64,000 nt of DNA, from assembly GCA_034509425.1 (NCBI GenBank), contig JAVTVJ010000777.1:449501-513500 (forward strand). Reading direction: 5' to 3'. Positions 32,201 to 59,959 of this stretch are shown one piece after another (position 1 is the first letter of the stretch; each line of letters opens with the position of its first letter). Source of the DNA: Eopsaltria australis (taxonomy: Eukaryota; Chordata; Aves; Passeriformes; Petroicidae). Below the pieces are notes generated by a model. The model was not told the DNA's origin. It searched no databases and was given only the letters and a program-made list of their open reading frames with translations. Position numbers and translations under genes: made by a program.

Positions 32201-35200
32201 CCAAGAAATCCTCATTCTGCACGGCAGTAACTAAATAAGGGTGCTGAAGTTTGATCTTCAGACGTCTTACAATTTAAAAAAAAAAAAAATTTAAGGTTTG
32301 CTTCCTTTTTCCCGTGTAATTAGTTTTGTGAGATGGAATGGTAAAAATACCGTGGTGGTTGAAGTTCCTGGCACGGCAGTGTCGAGGGAGACAATACCAA
32401 AGGCATCAGCAGGAGTCGCACGATGCCTCTTGCAGCCCTACCAGCATCTAGGTCATCCCTGGCTTTCGGTCTGCACAGCATAAAAATCTCCTGGTACAGC
32501 TATTACAGAGGTGTCTTATGGATGTTGCCTGATGTAAATGAAGAGGTTTTCAGTTTACTGTGTCTATATGGTTAGGAGCATATCACTGTTGGGCAATAAA
32601 CTACCTTAGTCAATTACTTTGAGTAATTACATATGCTAGATATGCCAAATATGTGTCATCATCCACAATAAATTTCGGAGTTAGGAATTACTTCAGCTGC
32701 TGTAAGCCTACTCCTTAGAATCTTTCTTAATAAACTTAATTGTTCTCCTTCCTGACTTTCCCCACCTCATTTGAGAGGGTGTGTTAATCTCTGAGGTGAA
32801 ATTCTGACATCAAAGCCAACCTCTGCATTGCTACTTGCTTTCCATAATGGTGGCTTCCCTGTACAGCCTTATCTTCCCACTCTTGCAGGTTGTCCTCGTT
32901 GTAGAATGAAAAATCAAGTAAGTTTGCAAAGCTTGAGTGTTCTGGCAGCGTTACTGCTCTAGAAAGCTTATAGATAAAACAATTTGAACAATATTATCCA
33001 TGTAGAGAGGGTTTGCTTTTGTATGTAGCCACTAGCTTCAACCACACAGCCTTTTTGTTCTGTTGTATAAGTAATAAGGAAAAATTGGTGTTTCTTACCT
33101 GTTTATTTATCGATAATAAATCTTCTTTCAGGCTAGGTAGCAGAGATGTAGTACTCTTGCATTTTCATTTCTGATAACAGCCATAGTCTTCTTGGTTTTC
33201 CCTCCTTCCAGAAGAGCTATAAAAGCTTCTCTCTTACGCAGCATATTTTCCCCCAGAGGCAGTAGAAGTGGCTCTTGTCAGCTTGTGCCCAGTTATCCTG
33301 AACAAAGCCATAGAGTCCTGTTTGTAGTGAAGAGCTTGCAAGGATAAAGAACCAGCTGGAAATGCAGAGGAACAAGCATAATACAGCCAACCAATTAGTA
33401 GGAATTCCACCACATCTTTATAGTGTCACATTTTAGCAATGGCCAGGTTAGAGTTCAACTGAAAACAAGCATGACTTGATAAAGGCTTTCTGTAATTAGC
33501 TCCTCATTTTTGTGAGGTGGTGTTGTCAGAACAAAAATAAATATAGTATCCAGCTAGCACAGCAATGAAGGACAGGCAATTAAAAGTGTGGAAGAGACTG
33601 AAAGATATTTCACCATGCACTTCCCCCTTCAAAGGTCTTTTACTTTGTGAGCTCGGCAGCTGATGTGAATGGCCCTCTTAGTTCAGATCTGGAGCTGAAT
33701 TAGGCCAATAGTGCACAGCTGGGTTTATGAAATAAAAATGGAAGTGTCTTTAAAGCTAAAAGTAGTCATGGAAAAGTTCCAAAGTTCACAAAGCCTGAGA
33801 TTAGAAGAGACAAATATTAAGACCAAACAGAATTTACTTAGAATTAGCATGCTTGGTTTTGTTCTGCTGTCCTTTAGTCTCTCCCTTCTTGGAGGGCTTA
33901 GAAGTTCAGAGTTGAGCTGCTACATACATTTCCAGGGTCTGAAATTGGGGGATGTAAGATGAGCCATATTTTAAAAGCATAGTTCATGTCAGGCATGCAC
34001 CCATGGGCAAAGGGAAGCTGAGCAAACACCCTTTGATTTTGTTTTGTTTCAAAAGCAGAGGGTTAGCTGAGAACCACTAAACCACCAGTCCTCATAAAGG
34101 TATTTACTGCAATAAGAATGCTTAGTTTACTAAACGGATAACAAGTTCATTCTGGCAATGCATACAAAAACAGGTCCTGAGGGGATTTGAGGAAGGAGCA
34201 AAAGAGAAGATTTGACAACACGAATTCTTTTTCCATGCCAAAATATGCTCTATGCTACTTTCTTTCAGTAAAAAGCTTAGACTTTAGTCACTATCAGTCT
34301 GTCTTCTTGGTATGAAGAACCTGAAGTAAAAATAAAAAATAGGGTGACCTTGAGGCTGAGGTGCCATCTGCTTCCATCCTATTTCAGTATTGCAGACCTG
34401 TGCTGTGAACTCTTCACAGTGTGCACTGAAATGGTATGAAAAGCATGTTTCCCTTGCTCTTTCTTTCCTAGGGAAATTCCAGTCCCTCCACTGCTGGAAG
34501 GAGAGGTCAGGGTAGCAGGATAAGACATAAAAGCATGTTTAAACATTTATAAGACCTCAGCTCCAAGTTCACGGCCATGCTGTAAAAGTCTGCAGTGTGG
34601 AAAGATAGAGGAACTGTTGTAGAAATGCATTACTCTTGCTGTTTGGATGTTACACAGAGTCAATTTCCCTCCTCTTTGCTTACAAATAAGATTTCATATA
34701 CCAAGGGTAAGGAATCCTCTGGTCACATACTCCAAGCATGTCTGGCTCAGGGTTGCTTTGGAATGGAGGTGAAGTCAGAAAGAGGACGTCTCGCAGAGAA
34801 GCTGAGTATTACATGTGTGGTAAGAAAGAAAACAGGAAATTTAGTCCTGGAAGAAGACAAGGAGGCAAGTGTTCTTGGGCCAACATAGCAGCTTGTTTGG
34901 CTGCAGATCAGAAGGCAGGATGCAAATGGCACGGCAAATTTTGTGGGTTTGCTTTTTTTTCTTCCTGGCAGAGGCATGGTCAGTATTGAAAGTTTTCTCT
35001 GAAGAGAAGAGGGCTAGGTGCAAGTTAGTGCTTGCACCACAATCGTGGTGTTTTTGCTAACAAATTGTTGGGCTGGGTCTTTGAGTCACCAAGCTGTGCT
35101 TGGTCCTTCCCTCTCAGGTAGCTTCTCTTGTGTCACTTTGCAGCTTTCATGTGCAGCAATCCTAAATGGTGCTGATGGTTCTTGTGGCAAACTTTAACAT

Positions 35201-38200
35201 TTTAACATTTACCCGATCTCTTGATTCAGCATAATATAGTCCACTGAAAGCCTGTTCCACTGGAGTACTTCCTGGTGAAGGCATCGCTTTTCTTCCATAT
35301 GGTAACATCAGTAGAAGTAACAAGTTGTAATTTAAAAACATGGAAAGACGTGGTGAGTGAAATGCAAATACCTCAGGCAGGGGAAAAGGCATTCGGGTCA
35401 GTAGTGTCTGACAGCTTGTGCTCCTTTGAAAGACAAAGTCATTTGAGGTGAATATTAAAAGCCTGGGTCATGGATCAAATTTCAGGTTCTGTATCTTTGA
35501 AGACAAAAGGGTAATTCCAGCCGTTGGGAAACCTGATCCCTGATGGAGGTGCTCTGCCTTTAATAAAAGTGTTCTGTTTTGGGACTGCTGCTCACAAATC
35601 CCCTTATTGTGAAATTTTTCAGTCAGCCCTCTTCTGCAAATTTCTTCAGAAAGAAAACTGACAGGGTTAAGGATAATCTTGATCAGATGTTCAGGGTGTG
35701 CTGTGTGCATCATGTATTGCTAAGTAGCTGTAAACAGAGCAGAGGGTGTAGTTTTCCCTGTGAGTGTATTGCACCAGGATAAATGCAGGAGCAGCAGAAA
35801 GGTGACTGCAGAGTCAGTGGTGGGTGGTGATGGCATCCTTTGGCTCTGTGAAGAGCTGTGTGTAATTCACAGCTCTGTGAAATCACCCGCCTAGCTGCTG
35901 CTGACTGAAATATCATGTGGTGATCCAGAAATCTCCAGCTATGTTTCCCAGACATGGCTGGTAAGAGATGTTGCTTCCCATGCTTTTTTCTGCTCCAGCC
36001 ATGTTCTATTGTCTTTGGATAGTAAGGGTGAAGGAGTATTCACCATGCAGTTCCCCTCCTGAAAGGCTGCAGGTGGGAGAGGGGGCAGGGTCTGTTTCTC
36101 TGGCCTGGGGGCCTGCTGCTGGCATGCCTGGCACTGCATCTGGGGACTGTGCTCGAACCACCCCGTGGCCTTGCTGCTCACACATGCACTGAGGAGCCTT
36201 CTTGGAGAAAACGCAGGTGAGGCTCTGCCATGAGGGCAGGACGGCAGCCCCTGCAGCACAAGGACAGGGAGCTGACCTCACGTGTTCAGATCCCACAGCC
36301 TGGTGTGGCTCTCCTCCAGACAACTCGTGGTCCAGAGCAGAATGAGCATTTTGTGCACAGATATTAAACATGGCATGTGCTGTGGTGTGTGATGGAAAGA
36401 GTATTTTTCTAAAATATTTGATAAAGAGAGCCTTTGCTGAAGAGGCTGGAAGCTGGGCAAAGGAGGGAGCGGTTCATTGGAAAATGCCCATTTTGCATTT
36501 CCAGAAGGTGTAAAGAACTCTGGGTAAAGTTTCCCGTGACCAAACTGCAGATATGCTAATGTTTCCTTGCAGCTTCAGAGACAATTTTTCCCAGAGAAGG
36601 CAACTCGAGTGTTTTCCTGGTACAGGCAGTTTAAATTCACCTTGAATTAGCAGAAAGCACTTAGTATGGTTGCATAAAACATGAGTTGATGTGGGCAAAT
36701 ATGGGTAATAACACTAAGGAACATCGGGTGTAGGACACATGCTCTAACAGCAAGATGTGAGTCAGTGAGCAATGACAGCAATAGAAAAAGCCAAGAGTGT
36801 GGTAATCTGATTCTTGGGCTTTTTTTTTCCTTGGGAGAAAAAGCTTGCCCTTTCTCATCTGAAACAAAGATCTTTTGCAAATACACTCTTAAGACTGAAA
36901 CCTTGACTGGCAGTGGCCTGCCTGCTTCTTCTGTGAGACATTTGTGGCAGAGGGGAGGTGCTAAGAGTTATGACAGGTATTTTATACAGCTTGGGTAATG
37001 TAGGAGACCCTCCCACCTTGGCTCCACATTTAATATTCCACATGGTGTTTGCCAGCAGGAGACATTTGGGTGTGTATTCCAAGCACGCCTGGCAAAAGGT
37101 GTCTGAAATTACAAGGCCATGGAGGGGCCAGAGGGTGCCAAGGGACACTGCCAGCAGAAGTAGCACAAGTGTCAGCTGAGCAGAAAGGTGCTGGAGACTG
37201 CTCCCACTTTCGGGGCTGGCCAGAGGCCTCAGAGGACACATGAGCATGTTACCTTTCTCTCTGGGATAGATGCTGTATTAATCAAAAGCACCTGTAACTG
37301 CAGCTCCTTGGAGTTTCAGAAAAATCAGTCTGCTGTATTTGTGTCTGTCTCATCTAAATTATCTTTGACTCAAGTATTACTCTTGCAATAAAGTTGGTCT
37401 TTGGGGTTTTTTTCCTCATTCTGCACTCTTTGCTCATGGTAAGGAGAGCATAAATTTAGTTTTGTTCTGTTCATAAGTGTACCAGGGGTGTTGAGCTTAT
37501 CTAACAGAAACAAGCCAGGTGTGTGTGCTACAGTGTGTAAATACCACCAGGAGCACTTTGTCCTTGTCCTGGAACAGAGAAAGAAAAAACAGTTTGGGTG
37601 CTGTAATGCTACTGACTCCAGGTCACCTAGTGGTATTTTGAATCATGATGAAGCTGTAGTTTCTCTGTCATTTTTCTTTTCTCTCTCTGCTTCTTATTTA
37701 CTCCACAGCTTCATCAAAAGGGAGAGAAAATGAGTCAGAGCAGGCTAGGGATAGTTTTCCTGACACTTTAGACACTACATTTGCACCCTCACCTCAGCAA
37801 AAAAGCCAGCTTAAGGATCTCCCAAATTGCATTTCATGCCCTGTGTTGGCTCTGGCTAAGATGAAGTCAGTTCTTTCCAGAGTGGCCCGTACGGTGCTGT
37901 GTTTGTGACCAAACCAGCCCTGGCAGCACACCAGTGTTTTAGCTGTCACTGAACTGTGGTTGCACAGCATCAAGGCCACCTCTGTTTCTCACTCTGCCCT
38001 CCCCCACCAGCAAACGGGCTGGGGGTGTGCAAGAAGGTGAGAGGGGAAGCAGACAGGACAGCTGACCCAGGTGATAAAAGGGACATGCGGCATCACACTC
38101 AGCAATAAAACCAGGCTGCGGGCAGGAAGTTTCTTCCAAAGTAGCTGTTGCTCGGGGACTGGCTGGGCACCAGTCTGTTAGTGGGAGGTGGTGAGTGGTT

Positions 38201-41200
38201 GCCTTTCCATCACTTATTTATGTTCTTTTTATTCACTACTACATGTTTATGTCAACCCATAGGTGTTTTTCCCATGGTTTCATCCTGCTGATTCTCTGCC
38301 TCATCCTGCAGGAAGGAGTGAGTGAGCAAGTGGCAGTGGGGTTTCACTGCTGCCTATGACCGACCAACCCACCACACTCCCTCTTTCCCACTCACTCTCT
38401 GGTATCAGCAGCTTCTTGTGGAACACAGTTGATCCTGTAATTAGTGAGCATTTTGCCCCAGGCAGGAGTGAAGTGCATGAGAGAGGGAGATGGTGCAGAG
38501 CTCTTTCTGCATCATGTCAAAAAAGGTCCAACAAAAAGCAGCTTAATAAAATAGCCATTTTAGTAAGATGGAATAAAAGAGGAATCTGTCCCTTCTGATG
38601 CTGAGCACCATGCATTGGATTAGCAAAGAATGGAGCCTGCATGGTATTTTCCCATGGCACACTGTGCAGATCCCATCTGTGGAGACGTTCCTCTATTACA
38701 TATTTTCTTAAGAGAAAGCAGCTCTGCTCCTGAAGGTTGTTGAGGTGAGAACTTCTGGCTGCACTGTTGGACATGGGAAAGCATATGCAGGTGGATTAGG
38801 AGTTGCCTATGGGCTCCTCTGCTGCAGCCAACTGCTGAGGTGACCTTGAGATCACGGGACACACCAAAGGCATCCCAAGGGCAAGTGGAGAAGAAATTAT
38901 TGTAGCCAGCTGGACCTGTTTGACAGAAAAGCAGATTGTGGGTTAAGCAGTCCTGGTTCAACTTCTTACCTGTGTAGCTGCTTACTCAGGTAAGAGGTTG
39001 AACGAGGACTGCTGTTTATTTCCCCACTCTGAACTTTGCCCATTGTTTACAAAGCTGTAATGATTTGAAGAAGGGTTCATGTATCTCTGCCAGCTGTCAG
39101 GCTGATTCCTGCTCTGGCATGTTTGCTTTAGGGCTTTTTCTCCATTTGTCTGTGGAGATGGTAGCAGTCCAAGTACAGAGAGGAGTCTAATCATCAACCT
39201 CCATGGTCCTGGTTCCTGCTCCCTGGTGCAAAGCATGTGACTGCTGCCCAGGGATGGGCTTGTAGGCTTGGGCATGTTCTCAGAGCTCCTCCTTGGAAGT
39301 GCAGGTGGGTGTTCCGCTCATGCTGATGTTCACTGTTCTGATTGCAAAGACCAGCACGGAAGGAGAAATGAAGAGTGGTGAAGATGTGCAATGAAACTGT
39401 ATCTCCTATTAACGCTACATGGATTCTGTCCATCAGCTGCCAAAACAGGGGCTCAGCAGTGCTGGAAGGGCCCAGGAGGTAGCTTCTGCAACCAGTTACA
39501 GTGGGGTTACTTTAGAAAAATTAAAAAATGGAGAGAAGAGGACAGCTGATTTAGTGATAATACATTATGGTAGGAATGACCAATTTCAAGACACTAAAGA
39601 CGCATTTACTTGTTTTATGAACAGTACAGTGAGTATTTCTTTTTAATCTCCCCATGGCTGCAGTTGTAGAATGAGATATACAATGTGATAATTGAAGGGA
39701 ATTTGGCTACCATAGGGATTCACTTTATCCTTATGACAACATTTATTGTGCAATGTGTTCAAGGAGTGACTTAGAGCAGTTTAAATTTAAATGAATTTAA
39801 ATCTGCAGTTTAGCCTATGTCTTGCAGGGACTTTCTATGCTTGCTTCTGTGCAACAGCATTTCTCTAATGTAGAACATAAAACAATTTTAATACTCATCT
39901 TTCAAAATGAATTGACAGAACAACAGACTGGTCGGGAGACTTGCAGCAATCTGCTATTTTTGCTACCGCAGTAACTACAAGTGAAGCACCCACGGCTGTC
40001 CTCCTCCTCCTCCTCCTCCAGTAAAAAACTGCAAAGAGGTGGCTAAGGCTTGTCATGAAACTGGTCCATTGGGTGGCTCATTCCTGTGTCCTGTTGGTCC
40101 CAGTGCTGTCCTGAGAGGAATATGGCCATATGGAGCCAAATGTAGAAATGGGGCTCTGCTTACTTCTTTTAGTCAGTGGACCTATTTGCAAAAACCAAAC
40201 CTTACACAGTAATTTTTACTACCTCTACCAATGTTAAAGTCCTTTGAAAACATCCCATGTTTGTTCAGCATTTTCAGCTTGCTTAAACCATATCCAAAGG
40301 TACTATCAGAACATTTCTTATCAGATTTCTTAATCTAAAATAAATCAAAGTTCTTGGTATGTTTGGAGGTTTGGGGACTACGTTGTCACCAAAATGTTAA
40401 CTGCTAGAAGCTAGTTCATAACTAGGTGGCTAGAGCTGCTCACATAATCAGTTTCAACTCTCCTACAGCAGATGTCCTAAAAAGATTAATTTAGTCTTCA
40501 AAGATCTGGTGTGAAACTTTGTCTGCTTCTGTTTTCTGAATGGGTAATGTAATTCTAACAAATAGAGTTGGTTTTTTTTTTTTTTTCTAATGGGGGAATT
40601 TTGCCAGCCTCTGTGAAAAAATAAATGCACCTGTTCTTCTCCTCACTTGAAACAGAGGATTGCTGTCTGGCAGTGAAGCAGTACTATTTCTAGGGTAGGC
40701 TCTGCATTTACACCAAGAGAGCGGTCCTTCTGAGCTCCCTCTCAGTTACTATCTCTCTGATAAAGAAATCTGCTTTGATATGAAGCCTCACAAGGCTCAT
40801 TCTTGTGTGACTGCACTCAGACCTGCAGGTTGCAGAACTTTTCCTTGATGATGCAAGACTCTCTCCAATCATCTGTTATCACCCCAGATTTAGATAAATT
40901 TCTTCCAGTGCACTCTCCTCCTGGAGTCTTGCTGGGTCTGCTGTGGTTGGATGTTCCTGTTCCAGGCAGAATTCTATGCTGGAGGCCTCAGGATGGTACC
41001 ACTAGAAAAAAAACCTGTCCATAGCTTTTTAGAATATCCTGAGAACAGAAGAGTCCCTCCCTGATGCTGGAACAAGCTTTTAGGCAGCTGTTCAGCCTGA
41101 GGAGTTCAGCCAACTTGTCATTCCTCCTCCTACCCAGTGTTTGGTGTCACTGGTCAGTTTAGCTTTCATCTGTGGATTAACTCCTGAACAACTAGGACGT

Positions 41201-42564
41201 TTTTCAGTAACCAAAACTGAATAGTGTTCACACAGCAATGCACTGTAATTCAGAGTTTTTACCCTTACAGTTTCAAGGCAATTGTCTGTTTCTAGTTGAG
41301 TACTTCAGAATCTTAATAGTGCATACAATTTGTTATTGCATAGACTTAAGAGCGTCCTGGAATAATTCTGGAATTGCTAATTCTGGAAGTTAATCTGGGG
41401 CCAACTTGGGCAGTTTCTTCTACTTAGGTAACCATTACTTCAAAATACCTATTTTCTCAATCTCTCATAATACTTGTGTTTACATGAACAAAAATTGGCT
41501 TCCTAATCTGGGCTACTCTTATTTCAGTTTGAGGTTTGTCTAGACCATTGTGCTTGAGGAAAAATAATGTGCTAAGGGCTGCAAGGAACCTGTGTAAAGA
41601 AGTTGGCATAACTGCCTGATGAAAACAATGTGCAAGTGATATATGAAATATGAGCCATTAAATAATAAAATATGTTTTAAATAATGCAGTTTATACATAA
41701 TTGATTTGTTATACACTCTCTGAGTGAGTTGGACACGATGAAATCAGGAACTTCGGGATCCTCATCCAAAAATCAGAATTCAAAACATCCACTATGTATT
41801 TTTAACTTCAGCAATCAAACTGTCAAGTCTGTGTAATGGAACAGAGCTTTGTTCAAGTAGCAGAGCTGCTACTTCCTTGTAGGAAAGGTAAATCCCAATG
41901 TTATCACTGGTCAGCTGATCTACATAGGAGGCTGTTTTGGATGTTTGCATGGTGGTATTCCAAGAATGCCTTTGACAAATACATTCTGCGGTAATGTGCA
42001 GATTCACATGCTGCATGCATGCCGCAAGAACTTGCCCAGTGGAAGAAATGGTTGCAGTTGATGAAGGTGCTGCTATGCAGGAAGTAAACAAAAGGCTTCT
42101 GAAGCCCCGAAACAGACATTTCTGTTTTTAATTCAGCTTCTTTTCCCCTTTAAGACTCACAAAAAGCATTTGCAGTTGCTGCTATAGAACACAAAATAAA
42201 CATCACTCAGATGCAAGAAAACCCATCTCACTTCCTATATGTTGGACGAGCAGTAAGGGCACTTAGAAGGTAGAAGGAAGCAGTCTGGGGTAGTATTATG
42301 GGGAGCCCAAGGAACAAGCTTTGAGGACAGCTGTGCAGCCACTTGAATGCACGGTGGATGATCCATCCTTTTAAGTGTGGCTGAAGGAGGTGGATGCAGT
42401 GTCCATGCTGTCATTCTCCACATATCTGTGTGCAGCACTTGTCCTCCGCTGGCCCAGTGCAAGCAACAGTGCAGACTCCCTTGGTCACTTTGGGTGTCCC
42501 CTACTTTGGAGAGATGATCCACGTTTTCCCTCCCCAGCCATTGCAATTCGGAGAGCCACAGAAA
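32201..42564. other. Intergenic region between HSBP1L1 and SLC66A2
   Basis: About 10 kb between the divergent promoters of HSBP1L1 and SLC66A2. I recognise no exon, RNA gene or clear transposon. Open frames of 60-120 codons at 34-39 kb overlap each other on both strands, lack family resemblance and look like chance frames in moderately GC-rich DNA. Simple sequences include a (CTC)n run at about 40003-40019 and a T tract at about 40571-40586. Position and length would suit distal enhancers, but none can be identified by eye. Confidence 0.55.
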
Positions 42565-42825
42565 CCATAGAATCATGGAATGGTTTGGGTTGGAAGGGAC
42601 CTTAAAGACCACCTAGTTCCAACCTCCCTGCCATGGGCACCTTTCTTTAGACCAGGTTGCTTGCAGTCCCATCCAGTCTGGCCTTGAACATTTGTAAGAA
42701 TGGGACAGTCACAGCTTCTCTGGGCAAGCTGTTCCAGTGCCTCACCACCCTCAAAGTAAAGAATTTTTTCCTAATATCTAATCTAAATCTACTCCCTTTC
42801 AGATTAAAGCCATTCCCCCTTATCC
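42565..42825 (-). repeat. CR1 LINE, abutting the SLC66A2 CpG island
   Basis: Starts ACCATAGAATCATGGAATGG, the reversed CR1 3' end, and is well preserved through GGTTGGAAGGGACCTTAAAG, CCTCACCACCCTCAAAGTAA and the CTACTCCCTTTCAG segment to CATTCCCCCTTATCC. It ends about 15 nt before the GC-rich promoter of SLC66A2 begins. Confidence 0.93.
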
Positions 42826-42839
42826 ATGAGGCATGATGG

Positions 42840-57258
<14,419 letters not shown>

Positions 57259-57775
57259 GTATGTACTGTACAAACCCATTCTGCATGAAGTTGTCCCCTT
57301 AACTACATATTTCATGATTTGCTACTTTTTGTGATCATTTTTGGAAATGATTGCATGATCATTTCTATAGAGAATGTTTGCATTACCTTTTCTTGACATA
57401 CTAAAACCCGGTGTCTGATTTTATTTTTTTTTTTAATTTTTCACCTGCCCACTTTTAACTTCCATAGAGGAAAAGATGCTTTCAGCTCTTTCAGAAACCA
57501 ATTATTTGAAGGCAGCTGAATCAACCACATTGTGTATCTCAAGGATCTCTTCCTTACTCCTTCCCCAAGCTGGACAAACAAAATATTACATGATACAGAG
57601 ATCCACCTCTTCAGACTCAATCGTCCTCTTTCAGCTCTAACGCTGGAGGAAACTGAAATATACAGAAATATCTTTCAGCAGTGTGCAGGATGCTAGATAA
57701 GAAATTTCACACAACACTTGATATTCAAGCTGAGTGCCTGCATCCTTGTGAATATTCCTCTCTTTTTCATTATAG

Positions 57776-57817
57776 AGCAGCCTCAAAATTGTTATCTGGA
57801 AATTAGTAATGTCCAAG
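57776..57817 (+). other. SLC66A2: Candidate cassette or terminal exon in SLC66A2 intron 3
   Basis: A strong acceptor (CTCTCTTTTTCATTATAG) precedes 42 nt open in the frame set by exon 3 (phase 1), ending in CCAAG|GTGAGAG, a strong donor, again phase 1. Inclusion would add 14 residues beginning EQPQNCYLEISNV without disturbing the frame. If the donor is skipped, the frame stays open to a TAG at about 57949, a further 44 codons with unremarkable composition, so it could also be a terminal exon. I do not know a counterpart in human SLC66A2. Confidence 0.35.
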
Positions 57818-59891
57818 GTGAGAGCTTCCAGTCTTCAGTTTCAGAGTTAGAATCCATGTTGTTTAATTTGCCTGAGGAACAGGAAATATTGGGTGCAAAC
57901 CAGCCTTGCAGTATTTTTCCCACTCTTAATAGTTTGGAATTACAGTTTTAGTCAAGTAATTGTAATTTTGTTTTAAATTAGATAGGGTATTGCATCAAAG
58001 AAGTTATGCTGACACAGAAGTTCTCCAAAGTCAATTTTTAGACTGGTTTTAACTGAACTGATTCAGGGTATTCCGTTGGTATCAGTTGTGCTCTGTTGCA
58101 GTCCTTGAGTTAGTGAGGGATCAGCTGGAAATATCAAGAACACAGAAGAATGTTACTGTGACAAAAGGAGAGTCTCTGTATTTCTCAACACACACTTAAT
58201 TAAACTGGAGTAAGCTCTGAGAAACTGCCCAAGAGTGGTACTAACCTGAGTGCTTTCTTGAAGCCATAAGGCCATGCCTACTTAGGTTGAATAAGACTCT
58301 CTTTCAGTGATTCGTCTTCTGGATCTCCCCTTTCAGATTTAAGGGAAAAATCCATGCTTTGGGAAATGTATAGGTTTTTTTTGTCTGATACCAGTATTTT
58401 TGCAAAGCAACTTTTCCTTTTGTATTTTCAAAACATTATTTTTTCTATATTTGGTATCAAACTATTTTGTTTTCTGTTTGTCTTTAACTCTAGTTTGTGT
58501 GGTCATTCTCACTGGCTTGCAACACTAACCATTGGAATGTAATGTTTCAGCAGTTCTGTCTTCCTTGTGCCTGTATTCCTGTTGTCTTTTACTAGTTTTC
58601 AGCAATGCTTTATTTACAGTGTCAGAGCTAGAAACAGTTGTCAGCTTCAAGTGGTTAAAATTAAACAGAAATAAGTAACTTAACGTGACCTTTTACTTAC
58701 TTCAATCATTTTTTTTCTTGTCTTTTTGGTTAAAAAAGTCATTTGTTGGTAGTTTGATAGCTTAAAAAGTTGTAGAATAAAGCACCACACATCTTAATCC
58801 AGCTGATCTAAGTCTGAAACATTTGGTTAATAGGTATTACTTGATGTTTGTTTTGGAGTTGCTTAGCAAAATGGGATGAATTGAACTATCACTAAGGAAC
58901 AAGACAGCCTTACACTACTGTTCAGAAGTTTAAAGACTGGGTGGGCAAATTTGAAATATGACAATTCTCACTGCTATAAAGAAATTAGAAATGTTTTGAG
59001 CTGTTTGTATACAATGTGCATACAGAAGTATGTGCTGGAGGTATAAAGAGTGGGGTGCACAGTGCTTGGTGTCATGTAATAGGTCATGTTCGATTTACAG
59101 AGGGCTTAACTGAGCTGTGCCCTGCAGTGCTGTGTTTTGCTGCAGCTCCAGGGAAGCTCATTTAGAGATTAGCTGAGGGGAATATTTGCCATACTTTCAT
59201 GTGCTACTGCATTCTCATTATGTCTTTTAATGAATTTTAATTAAGACTTCTGCTCAAGAAGAACAAATTGGTTTTTTTATTTCCTTTGGATATTTCAGTG
59301 GTGTAAAAGTTTTTATTTTTAGGCCTTAGACATGATTATATTACTTCTTTTTTTCTGGTCATGTAGTAACTTGTTTGTAACTGAAGATGATTTATGAAAG
59401 CTATTTCGTTATAGGGCTGTTGAACAATTAATCTGAAAATGTACTGGGCTACCAGTGAATTTTAGGTGAACTTGTTAGATAAATTTAGAGGCATTTGCTT
59501 GGTGCCTCTCCTTGAATAGGAACTGAACTCCTGCTAAGCTCCCTGAGATTGCTTTTAGGTTTGTTTTATTGTCAGTAGTTCAAGAAACCACTTAATGCCA
59601 CTGTTTTTCCACATGTTATCTGAAAAAGCCTTTATCTCTGTCATATGGCTCTGAAAAGTGACTTTCTATCAGTCAGTACTGAGAGAGAGTTGAGGGTGTG
59701 GGGGAAGGTTGCTGCAGTTAGAGTGACCTAAAAAATTTACAGTATGGTTGGCCCCGGGGTGTAGGGTTTTCTGATTACATACAGAAACAAAATTATTTCC
59801 CTTTTTTTCTTTCTCGGTAAAGGAAAGATGAAAAAGAAGTAGCTCCAGTTCTGAGGGATTAATGCTTTATTTCTTTTTTTTTCTAATGCAG

Positions 59892-59959
59892 GTATCTGGT
59901 TCTACCTAGTGCCTGCTAGCATGGCAGCTGCTGAGACTGAACCAGCTGTAGTTGAGTGA
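59892..59959 (+). other. SLC66A2: Candidate alternative terminal exon of SLC66A2
   Basis: A long pyrimidine tract and AG (CTTTTTTTTTCTAATGCAG) precede a segment that continues the exon 3 frame (G|GT) for 22 codons, with ATCTGGTTCTACCTAGTG as its first bases, and then TGA at 59957-59959. AATAAA hexamers follow at 60353-60358 and 60395-60400. Used as a last exon it would give a 152-residue protein with only the first PQ-loop. This is inference from splice and poly(A) signals; no transcript evidence is available here. Confidence 0.35.

Noticed and set aside
35853..35876. Inverted repeat GAGCTGTG...CACAGCTC
   Set aside because: An isolated 8-bp stem in intergenic DNA, expected by chance; no RNA gene features around it.
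35939..36371. Minus-strand frames of 106 and 121 codons between HSBP1L1 and SLC66A2
   Set aside because: Two different frames overlap in the same place with Cys/Pro/Gln-rich, unordered sequence and no homology. Composition effect.
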